64,000 nucleotides of DNA, from NCBI GenBank assembly GCA_946185745.1, contig CAMHKQ010000004.1:1-64000 (forward strand). Direction: 5' to 3'. Made by a program: the position numbers and the translations under genes. Positions within the stretch are counted from its first letter, which is position 1. Each line of letters begins with the position of its first letter. Origin of the DNA: an uncultured Bacteroidales bacterium (lineage in GTDB: Bacteria > Bacteroidota > Bacteroidia > Bacteroidales > UBA932). Positions 57,622 through 64,000 of the stretch are shown here, piece after piece. The notes under the pieces were generated by a model, which saw nothing but the letters and a program-made list of their open reading frames with translations, was not told the DNA's origin and searched no databases.

Positions 57622-58098
57622 ATGGCACAGGAAATAGAGAAAAAATTCCTCGTAAAGGGCGACTTCAAGGCCGACGCCTTCAAGGCTACCCGCATCACCC
57701 AGGGCTATCTCTGCAGCGTCCCCGAAAGGACCGTGCGCATCCGCGTCAAGGGCGAGAAAGGCTTCATCACCGTCAAGGGCATTGGCAATTCTTCCGGCGC
57801 AGCCCGCTTCGAATGGGAAAAGGAAATTCCCGTCGACGAAGTGAAGGCCCTGCTCGACCTGGCCGAACCCGGCGTGATTGACAAGACCCGCTATCTGGTC
57901 AAGAACACCGACGGGAAGCACACCTGGGAAGTGGATGAGTTCTACGGCGACAACGACGGCCTCACCGTGGCCGAAGTCGAACTTGCCGACGAGAACGAGC
58001 CCTTCGACAAGCCCGCATGGCTTGGAGAGGAAGTTACGGGCGATCCCAAATACTTCAACTCCATGCTCATGAAGAACCCCTACAAGAACTGGAAGTAA
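57622..58098 (+). CDS. CYTH-domain protein (triphosphate tunnel metalloenzyme)
   Basis: 158 residues. The N-terminal E-x-E-x-K motif is EIEKKFLVK, followed by TVRIRVKGEKGFITVKG (R-x-R and K-x-K strands), FEWEKEIP, KTRYLVKNTDGKHTWEVDEF and AEVELADENEPF. All substrate- and metal-binding positions of the tunnel are present. Short bacterial CYTH proteins hydrolyse inorganic tripolyphosphate or thiamine triphosphate; the porin and anion transporter next door favour tripolyphosphate, by inference. Confidence 0.87.
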   Translation: MAQEIEKKFLVKGDFKADAFKATRITQGYLCSVPERTVRIRVKGEKGFITVKGIGNSSGAARFEWEKEIPVDEVKALLDLAEPGVIDKTRYLVKNTDGKHTWEVDEFYGDNDGLTVAEVELADENEPFDKPAWLGEEVTGDPKYFNSMLMKNPYKNWK

Positions 58099-58100
58099 TT

Positions 58101-59708
58101 ATGGCAGAGCAGACTACGGCAAAGGCGGTGCAGTTCGACCCGCTGGACATGAACAACTACAAAATCGAGAAGCTGCCCAAGATGCAGAAATCGAAATTTG
58201 AGATTTGGATGGCCCGGCTGGGCGGTCCTCTGGCCGTCATCGCCTTTGTCTGGATCTGCTGGTTCTGCCATATCGGCTTCATTGACAACCTCGACACGTC
58301 CAACCTGGCCGCCACGGCGCAAAAGCGTCTTGGCGTGCTGGGGCTGGACGGTTTTATCCGCGCCAACTATGCGATGCTGGGGATTTTCGTCGCCAGCCTC
58401 ATACTCTGGATGACCGAGGCCCTGCCCAACTACCTGACCTCCCTCATCCTCATCCTCGGCGTGGTTCTCTTCAACGTGACGACCCAGAAAGAAGCGCTCG
58501 CCCAGCTCGGTCACCCGGTAATGTGGCTGAACATCCTGAGCTTCGTGCTCGCTTCGATGCTGGTCAAGACCCAGTTCGCCAAGCGCCTGGCACTGGCCTT
58601 CGTGATCCGTTTCGGAAAGAGCGCCAAGAGCGTGCTCTGGAGTTTCCTTGTCATCAACCTCATCCTGTCGGCCTTCATTTCCGCCACTACGGTGAAGGCC
58701 ACCATCATGCTCCCCATATTCATGGTCATCTGCGCCATCTACGGGGCTTCCGACGGGCACAGGAACAACTTCGGCCGCAACCTGGTAATCCAGAACCTGT
58801 TCCAGGTGAACATCGGCGCCAACGCCTTCTACACGGGCAGCGGAGCGCATCTGCTGGCCATCTCGCTCATCGCCGGCTTCCTGGGCTCCTGTGATTTCGG
58901 CTACAAGGAATGGCTCGTTTCGGTGGGCCCGATGAGCGTCATCATCCTGGTGGTCGGCCTGCTGATGGGCATGTACGTGTTCTTCCCCATGAAAAAGGAA
59001 GAGCAGAAACCGCAGATTGAAGGCGGCATCGACCGCCTGAAGGACGAGCTCTCGGCCATGGGAAAAATGACTCTGCAAGAATGGAAGGCGGTCGGAATCT
59101 TCGTCGTCGTGCTGTTCCTCTGGGTCACCAAGGGCACCTTCCACAATATAGACGAGACCATAGTCGCGCTGATCGGCGCCGTGCTGGCCCTCATCCCGGG
59201 GATAGGCGTTGTGAAATGGAACGACGTGGACATCCCCTGGCATCTGATGCTCTTCAGCGCCGGTGCTTACGTGCTGGGAAGCGGTCTCAACGCCACCGAC
59301 CTTCCGAACACCATGGTGAACGCGGCGTTCGACTCCATGGGAATCACCGCGGACACCCCCTACTGGGTGCTCTACGTGATCCTGACCTTCCTGATGATGT
59401 ATTCCGGGCTTGTCTTCCAGAGCAAGACCATACGCACGATGGTGTTCGTACCCATAGCCCTCGGCGTGGAAGCCCGTTTCAAATTCCCTCCCATGAGCCT
59501 CGCGCTGCCCGTTGCGATGCTCATAGAGCACTGCTATGTGCTGCCTTTCAACAGCAAGCCGGCAGCTCTCCTTTACAACACCAACCAGTACAGCATGACG
59601 GACGCCTTCAAGTACGGTATCACCATGATGACCTTCTCGTGGCTGCTTATCCTGCTGTTCGGCCAGACACTGCTCAAATGGCTGGGCATAACTCCGGGGC
59701 TGTTTTAA
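58101..59708 (+). CDS. DASS/SLC13-family sodium-coupled anion transporter
   Basis: 535 residues with about 11 helices. Two signature regions of the family are seen, both altered from the usual S-N-T: FISATTVKATIMLPIFMVI and YVLPFNSKPAALLYNTNQYS. A soluble N-terminal 35 residues precede the first helix (PLAVIAFVWICWFCHIGFID), and a charged loop (EEQKPQIEGGIDRLKDELSA) splits the halves. Family substrates are dicarboxylates, citrate, sulfate and phosphate; the operon context favours an inorganic anion, unproven. Starts 2 nt after the CYTH gene. Confidence 0.83.
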   Translation: MAEQTTAKAVQFDPLDMNNYKIEKLPKMQKSKFEIWMARLGGPLAVIAFVWICWFCHIGFIDNLDTSNLAATAQKRLGVLGLDGFIRANYAMLGIFVASLILWMTEALPNYLTSLILILGVVLFNVTTQKEALAQLGHPVMWLNILSFVLASMLVKTQFAKRLALAFVIRFGKSAKSVLWSFLVINLILSAFISATTVKATIMLPIFMVICAIYGASDGHRNNFGRNLVIQNLFQVNIGANAFYTGSGAHLLAISLIAGFLGSCDFGYKEWLVSVGPMSVIILVVGLLMGMYVFFPMKKEEQKPQIEGGIDRLKDELSAMGKMTLQEWKAVGIFVVVLFLWVTKGTFHNIDETIVALIGAVLALIPGIGVVKWNDVDIPWHLMLFSAGAYVLGSGLNATDLPNTMVNAAFDSMGITADTPYWVLYVILTFLMMYSGLVFQSKTIRTMVFVPIALGVEARFKFPPMSLALPVAMLIEHCYVLPFNSKPAALLYNTNQYSMTDAFKYGITMMTFSWLLILLFGQTLLKWLGITPGLF

Positions 59709-59726
59709 CTTGAAAACTGCAAGACT

Positions 59727-60377
59727 ATGAATATGACTGTAGAGTTCATACTGAGAATCCTCGCCGCCGCCGGCATGGGCGCTGTAATAGGACTGGAACG
59801 CGAATTAAGGTCGAAGGAAGCCGGCATCCGCACCCATTTCCTGGTGGCTTTGGGTTCGGCCCTCTTCATGATTATTTCGGCCTACGGGTTCGAGGGCGCA
59901 CAGGCCGGGCGTTTCGATGTCGCACGAGTTGCCGCACAGGTGGTTACCGGCATCGGTTTCCTGGGTGCGGGAGTCATCATTTTCCAGAAGAATTCCGTTC
60001 ACGGCCTCACCACCGCGGCAGGGCTCTGGGTAACCGCTGCCATCGGTCTCGGCTGCGGAGGCGGAATGTACGTCCTGTCCGGGATAGGCACCCTGCTGGT
60101 GCTGGTGGGCCTCGAGGTCCTGCACTTCGCGCTGCCGCAGATCAGTGAGAAACCGGTCATGGTGGCCTTCAAGGCCGATTCCAAGGATGCGCTCCTGGGC
60201 GCGCTGGACTCCATGAAAGACCGCAAGATAAAGATCTGGGACTATTCGGTCGCAGCACTGGAAGATGGCGGATACAAGGCCACAGTCAACGTGAAAGTCC
60301 GCCATCACAATTACGTGAAAATCCTGGGAGTCCTGCTTGACACGGCTCCCGGTACACAATTCCTGAGTATCGAATAA
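59727..60377 (+). CDS. MgtC/SapB-family membrane protein
   Basis: 216 residues: four or five N-terminal helices with the family signatures GMGAVIGLERELRSKEAGIR and TGIGFLGAGVIIFQKNSVHG, then GLTTAAGLWVTAAIGLGCGG, followed by an ACT-like soluble domain (about 140-215). MgtC proteins modulate F-type ATP synthase and phosphate or Mg homeostasis in other bacteria. As the last gene of a phosphate-themed operon it fits phosphate stress. Its stop abuts that of the next minus-strand gene (TAATCA). Confidence 0.9.
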   Translation: MNMTVEFILRILAAAGMGAVIGLERELRSKEAGIRTHFLVALGSALFMIISAYGFEGAQAGRFDVARVAAQVVTGIGFLGAGVIIFQKNSVHGLTTAAGLWVTAAIGLGCGGGMYVLSGIGTLLVLVGLEVLHFALPQISEKPVMVAFKADSKDALLGALDSMKDRKIKIWDYSVAALEDGGYKATVNVKVRHHNYVKILGVLLDTAPGTQFLSIE

Positions 60378-60872
60378 TCAGGCCCTGGGCACGTTCAGCA
60401 CTTCCATGCCGCTTATCTTTCCGCTTTCAAGCCTGAAGCGGAGGGCGGTGCGCATGACCTGCCAGCCCTGGATGCCGGCGGCCCCGGGGTTGAGGTACAT
60501 CATCCCGTACTTTTCATCCCACTGCACCTTGAGGATATGGGAATGGCCGCATACGAAGATATCGGGCTTCACGGCTTTTATGAGCTCCTGCGCCCGGGGG
60601 TAGTAATGCCCCGGCGAACCGCCGATATGGGTGATGAGGATTTTTGAACCTTCTTCCGTAAAGAACTGATATTCAGGGAATTCCTCGCGGATATCAAGCC
60701 CGTCACAGTTGCCGTGCACGCCCACTACGGGCTTGCATTCCCGGATCTGCTGCACAAGCCCCTGACCTCCGCCCCAGTCGCCCGCATGCCACACGACATC
60801 CACCGGTTTCAGGAAATCGGCGAACTCGCGGTCGAAACGGCCGTGGGTGTCGGAGATCAGGCCTACGTACAT
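60378..60872 (-). CDS. YfcE/MJ0936-family metallophosphoesterase
   Basis: 164 residues. Binuclear metal motifs: LISDTHGRF (D-x-H), HAGDWGG (GD), VHGNCDG (GN.D), LITHIGGSP (H) and VCGHSHI (GHSH). YfcE-type enzymes are small cytosolic phosphodiesterases with broad in vitro activity. The start at 60872 overlaps the galE stop (TAATG). Last gene of the galE operon. Confidence 0.9.
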   Translation of the reverse strand: MYVGLISDTHGRFDREFADFLKPVDVVWHAGDWGGGQGLVQQIRECKPVVGVHGNCDGLDIREEFPEYQFFTEEGSKILITHIGGSPGHYYPRAQELIKAVKPDIFVCGHSHILKVQWDEKYGMMYLNPGAAGIQGWQVMRTALRFRLESGKISGMEVLNVPRA

Positions 60873-61894
60873 TACTTGCCTATTTCCTTGAGATGCTTCT
60901 CCCACGCCCAGGCGGAAGCCAGGGTTTCCGCGGTGGTGCGGGTGGCCTTCCAGCCCAGCTTCTCGTTGGCGAGGGTGGGATCCGCCCAGATGGCGGTGAT
61001 GTCGCCGGCGCGGCGGGGGGCAAACTCCCAGTTCACCTTCACGCCGTTCACCTTCTCGAAGGTATCGACCAGCTCCATGACGCTCAGCGGGGTGCCGGTG
61101 CCGACGTTGAAGATTTCGTAACGCTCCTCCATCCTGCCCTCGAGCATGCGGGCCACGGCGCACACATGGGCCTTCGCAAGGTCCACTATATCAATGAAAT
61201 CGCGCTTGCAGGTGCCGTCTTCGGTGGGGTAGTCGTTCCCGAACACGCTGAGTTTTTCGCGCTTGCCGATGGCGGTCTGGGTGATGAAGGGAACCAGGTT
61301 GTTGGGCACGCCGCGGGGCAGTTCGCCGATGAGGGCGGACGGATGCGCGCCTATGGGGTTGAAGTAGCGGAGCGCTATTCCGCGTACACCCGGATATGCC
61401 TTGATGCTGTCGCGCAGGATATCCTCGCACATCACCTTGGTGTTGCCGTAGGGGCTCTCGGCGGGCTTGCGCGGAGTGTTCTCGGTGACGGGGCACTTGT
61501 CCGGCTGGCCGTAGACGGTGGCGCTGCTCGAGAACAGCACGTTTCCTCCGCGCTTTCGGGCCTGCTCCAGGATGTTCATGAAGCTCGTCAGGTTGTTGCG
61601 GTAGTATTTCAGGGGTTCCTGGACGCTTTCGCCTACCGCCTTGAAGGCGGCGAAATGAATGACGGCGTCTATCTTGAATTCCTGGAAAAGGCCGTCCACC
61701 TTTTCCGCGTCGCAGAAGTCCATCTTTACGAGAGGAAGTTCCTTCCCCAGGATTTTGCATACACCCCTGTAGTTGGTTTCGTCGCAATTCGAGAAATCGT
61801 CGGCAATTACCACATTGTAACCCGCCTGGGTGAGTTCCACGGTCACATGGCTTCCTATGAAGCCCGCTCCGCCAGAAACAAGTACTGTTTTCAT
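60872..61894 (-). CDS. galE: UDP-glucose 4-epimerase
   Basis: 340 residues, standard for GalE. NAD-binding GGAGFIGSHVTVEL; catalytic Ser in LFSSSATVYGQ and the YxxxK dyad in SPYGNTKVMCED; substrate loop ALRYFNPIGAHPS. Interconverts UDP-Glc/UDP-Gal (and possibly the GlcNAc/GalNAc pair) for surface polysaccharide or galactose use. Follows queH by 11 nt. Confidence 0.96.
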   Translation of the reverse strand: MKTVLVSGGAGFIGSHVTVELTQAGYNVVIADDFSNCDETNYRGVCKILGKELPLVKMDFCDAEKVDGLFQEFKIDAVIHFAAFKAVGESVQEPLKYYRNNLTSFMNILEQARKRGGNVLFSSSATVYGQPDKCPVTENTPRKPAESPYGNTKVMCEDILRDSIKAYPGVRGIALRYFNPIGAHPSALIGELPRGVPNNLVPFITQTAIGKREKLSVFGNDYPTEDGTCKRDFIDIVDLAKAHVCAVARMLEGRMEERYEIFNVGTGTPLSVMELVDTFEKVNGVKVNWEFAPRRAGDITAIWADPTLANEKLGWKATRTTAETLASAWAWEKHLKEIGK

Positions 61895-61905
61895 CGTTTT
61901 ATCGT

Positions 61906-62514
61906 TTATTTGTTGTCTTTCGTTTTTGGAAGCGAGAATTCGCAGCCGCAGAAGGTCTGGTTGTAGAAGTTCCGTTCCCTGATTATTTCGTTCCGCCTCG
62001 GCTGCAGGCCTCCCCTGCGCCAGTTCTGCGCCCAGTAGACGAGGGGCTTCGGGGCGCTTCCGGCCGCTTCGGCCACAGCCTGCCTTCCGGCTTCATCCAC
62101 CTGCTCCAGCGATTTCCACCTGGAAGATGCCAGCGAAGTGGTGAGGCAGTCGAAGCCTTCGGCTGCGGCATAACGTGCCGCTCGCAACAGGCGGAACCTG
62201 AAGCACGCGGCGCAGCGCTCGCCACGCTCGGGAAAATCGGCGAGAGACCGGCCGGCCGGGAGCTGCTCCTGCACATATTCCAGCCACTTGCCGTGGTCGT
62301 ACTCGTCTTCCACCACCGGAACGCCGAATTCGGCGGCATAGGGCTTCAGTACCTCCAGGCGCCTGGCGTTTTCTTCCGCCGCGCAGATGTTGGAATTGCT
62401 CCAGAACAGCGTCGGCCGCAGCCCTTCCGCCACCATCTTCTCGATAATGGCACCGGAGCACGGCGCACAGCACACGTGCAGCAGAATCTTGTTTCCGGGA
62501 GGGTTGAGAGTCAT
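61906..62514 (-). CDS. queH: Epoxyqueuosine reductase QueH
   Basis: 202 residues (formerly DUF208). Cysteine motifs: LHVCCAPCSG near the N-terminus, GERCAACFRFRLLRAA in the middle and TFCGCEFS at the C-terminus, which hold the Fe-S cluster and metal site. It carries out the last step of tRNA queuosine synthesis. One base separates it from the upstream regulator gene. Confidence 0.94.
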   Translation of the reverse strand: MTLNPPGNKILLHVCCAPCSGAIIEKMVAEGLRPTLFWSNSNICAAEENARRLEVLKPYAAEFGVPVVEDEYDHGKWLEYVQEQLPAGRSLADFPERGERCAACFRFRLLRAARYAAAEGFDCLTTSLASSRWKSLEQVDEAGRQAVAEAAGSAPKPLVYWAQNWRRGGLQPRRNEIIRERNFYNQTFCGCEFSLPKTKDNK

Positions 62515-62515
62515 C

Positions 62516-63457
62516 TTACTGCTGCGGTATATCGTTGATATCCACCAGGTTATTGAGTATCGCGTAGACCGTCAGGCCCGCCACCGTCTTGATTCCGATC
62601 TTGCGGGTGATGTTCTTGCGATGGGTTATCACCGTGTTGATGGAGATGTTGTGCCTGTCGGCTATTTCCTTGTTGAGAAGGCCCTTGGCCACGCTTGCGA
62701 GGATTTCTTTCTCGCGGTCGGACAAGGCGTTTGCGGAATCTTCCGGTGCCTCGGCGACCTTCGTACGGGCGTGGGGAACGGGATGCTCCATCAGTCGCAC
62801 CATGGGTACCAGCACTTCGTCTTCGATGCGCGTATGGCAGGTGAGGTCGTTCTGGAGCGCATATATGTAGTTGAGCAGCCGGACCCTGAGGCCATCCTCG
62901 CAGACTTCAGGCAAACTCTTGAGTATCAGACTTTTAAGGTCTGAAAGTTTTTCATCTATATTGGAATGGTTCTCTTCGAAGCGGTCGATGGAATAGACCG
63001 CTGACGGCTTTCCCAGCAGCAGGTTCTGCACATACGGGATGACCTCGCCTTCCTCGTAGGCGAAGTGCTTCTCGAGTTCGGTCTTGTAGTCGCTGAAGAA
63101 CTTCCAGATAACCTGCTTCTGTGCCGGGGAACAGGGCGCGATCAGGTTCTCGATGCTGGAGGCGATGAGCACCAGCGCGTTGTTCATGTAGTAGTCATGG
63201 CTCTTGTGCAGATAGCGGAGGATGTCTTCTATCCGCCCGTCGCGCAGCATTTCCTCGGTGGGGATGAAATCCTTGCGGGAATAGACTCCGCAGATAAGCA
63301 GGAACGTGGACGGATCCAGACGGTTCTTGTTGCACATCTCGCGGACGGTCATCTCGCCGAAGGCGCCGTCCATGCCCAGACGCGAAAAAACGGCAAGCAG
63401 GTGGTAGTTCGCCTCCACCAGCGCCGACATCTTGGTTTCCGCTGTAATTGGTCTCAC
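62516..63457 (-). CDS. ScdA/RIC-like hemerythrin domain fused to a LuxR-type HTH
   Basis: 313 residues. Residues 10-55 resemble the ScdA_N/DUF542 segment (FGEMTVREMCNKNRLDPSTF). Residues 85-225 are a hemerythrin four-helix bundle with His/Glu di-iron ligands in YLHKSHDYY, KHFAYEEGEVIP, ENHSNIDEKL and CHTRIEDEVLVP. Residues 248-305 are a LuxR/NarL HTH (LSDREKEILASVAKGLLNKE; SINTVITHRKNITRKIG). RIC proteins bind di-iron and respond to NO or oxidative stress, so this is probably a cytosolic NO/O2/iron-responsive regulator. The start is GTG at 63457 (VRPITAETKMSAL), 6 nt after a -7 box; MSAL at 63430 is the first ATG. Confidence 0.85.
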   Translation of the reverse strand: MRPITAETKMSALVEANYHLLAVFSRLGMDGAFGEMTVREMCNKNRLDPSTFLLICGVYSRKDFIPTEEMLRDGRIEDILRYLHKSHDYYMNNALVLIASSIENLIAPCSPAQKQVIWKFFSDYKTELEKHFAYEEGEVIPYVQNLLLGKPSAVYSIDRFEENHSNIDEKLSDLKSLILKSLPEVCEDGLRVRLLNYIYALQNDLTCHTRIEDEVLVPMVRLMEHPVPHARTKVAEAPEDSANALSDREKEILASVAKGLLNKEIADRHNISINTVITHRKNITRKIGIKTVAGLTVYAILNNLVDINDIPQQ

Positions 63458-63463
63458 GATATG

Positions 63464-63471
63464 CAAATATA
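63464..63471 (-). promoter_or_regulatory. -7 promoter box of the hemerythrin regulator (TATATTTG)
   Basis: TATATTTG on the minus strand ends 6 nt before the GTG at 63457. Sits in the 31-bp gap after rimM. Confidence 0.65.
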
Positions 63472-63488
63472 CAAAAAAGACGGGCGCC

Positions 63489-64000
63489 TTAATACAGCCC
63501 TGCCGGAAGGTCCAGGACCAGCTCTTGGGCGTCGGGATCAGCGGAGATGATGAAGTCGGGATGAAGGGGGATGAGAACCTCGGCGGTGCCGTCTTTGCCG
63601 GGGCCGGAAGCCAGCTGCACATAGAGGCAGTAGTTCCCGGGGATGGGCTCGTCGCCCGTTACCCTGCCTACGAGGACGGGGGCGGCGGAATGGCCGAACG
63701 TGGCGGCATCCCCGCCGTCGAATACGCTCCAACCGGTGAAATCCTGATCATCGTCGTCTTCTGCCGATACGTCCGCATATATTTCGCGGCCTACCATTTC
63801 CTCGGCATCCTCGAGCGACGTAACGTCGTTTAAATGAATGATATAGCGTGACCCGCGCTCGCGGCAGGACTGCACGAAGAACGGAACGTCAAGCCCTTCG
63901 AATGCAATATAAACCGGCTCGGAGAAGTCGAGGGAAGCGAAATCCACCTCGGAGCTGATGAGCAGCCCGCCGTCGGTGCCGTTCGACTTGAGTATCTTTG
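63489..64000 (-). CDS. rimM: Ribosome maturation factor RimM (N-terminus beyond the right edge)
   Basis: The C-terminal 170 residues are visible. The frame enters at the edge with KILKSNGTDGGLLISSEVDF, matching the G-x-I-x-K-x-x-G-x-x-G start of RimM. The RimM N domain (PVYIAFEGLDVPFFVQSCRE; LNDVTSLEDAEEMVGREIYA) and the PRC-barrel domain follow (FTGWSVFDG, LVGRVTGDEPIPGNYCLYVQ, EVLIPLHPDFI, DLPAGLY). It assists 30S head maturation. Only a few N-terminal residues are missing. Confidence 0.9.
   Translation of the reverse strand, partial: KILKSNGTDGGLLISSEVDFASLDFSEPVYIAFEGLDVPFFVQSCRERGSRYIIHLNDVTSLEDAEEMVGREIYADVSAEDDDDQDFTGWSVFDGGDAATFGHSAAPVLVGRVTGDEPIPGNYCLYVQLASGPGKDGTAEVLIPLHPDFIISADPDAQELVLDLPAGLY

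Overview
The window is chromosomal DNA from a GC-rich member of the Bacteroidota, most likely order Bacteroidales (a gut or rumen lineage such as the Alistipes or Cryptobacteroides groups would fit, but the genus is inference). The evidence is two SusC/SusD pairs, many lipoproteins with Bacteroidetes-type signal peptides, outer-membrane beta-barrels, a 5-fold beta-flower repeat protein, AraC-type PUL regulators, and promoters with the Bacteroidetes -7 box TAnnTTTG. No phage, plasmid or CRISPR is present. The one clear mobile element is a REP-associated tyrosine transposase (RAYT) with its palindromic repeats.

Layout. 1-1740: end of a small-protein/lipoprotein operon, then a RAYT flanked on both sides by three palindromes at an exact 51-bp pitch. 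1870-5522: ECF sigma factor, a membrane-anchored regulator/beta-barrel fusion, a lipoprotein serpin and another barrel. 5536-10597: small membrane and secreted proteins, two decayed genes, a histone H1-like protein, PBP4 and a lipoprotein nicotinamidase. 10598-12853: TonB-dependent receptor. 12890-26711: a polysaccharide utilization locus (PUL) with ThuA, GH18-ThuA, an unlisted 44-residue secreted peptide, SusD, SusC, GH9, a sugar MFS transporter, NagB, a ROK kinase and a truncated HTCS-like regulator. The enzyme set suggests chitosan or chitin-derived glucosamine. 26809-30499: CE1 esterase, M28 peptidase, beta-flower protein, Ogt, and two palindrome arrays. 30500-33120: a lower-GC patch with a solitary HTH protein and an AAA ATPase, ending at tRNA-Met; tRNA-Gln follows.

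33469-39705: a lipoprotein, ispF, and a housekeeping operon (small membrane protein, mutL, rhomboid, tsaC-like, rsmE, apbE). 39706-53125: an exo/endonuclease-family lipoprotein, a DUF3472 lipoprotein and a second PUL (propeller-AraC regulator, SusC, SusD, surface lipoprotein, GH89 alpha-N-acetylglucosaminidase), probably for alpha-GlcNAc-capped host or microbial glycans. 53304-54686: radA. 54761-60377: an anion/phosphate-themed operon (OprO/P porin, lamin-tail lipoprotein, two CYTH-like proteins, DASS transporter, MgtC). 60378-64000, minus strand: metallophosphoesterase, galE, queH, a hemerythrin-LuxR regulator and the start-proximal part of rimM.

Themes that cut across genes: (1) two unrelated palindrome families share the same 51-bp pitch, one of them tied to the RAYT; (2) both PUL regulators lack the histidine-kinase core, and one carries a receiver without its phospho-acceptor Asp; (3) nine genes have a -7 box only 3-7 nt before the start codon, implying leaderless mRNAs; (4) convergent genes repeatedly end on abutting stop codons with no terminator between them.
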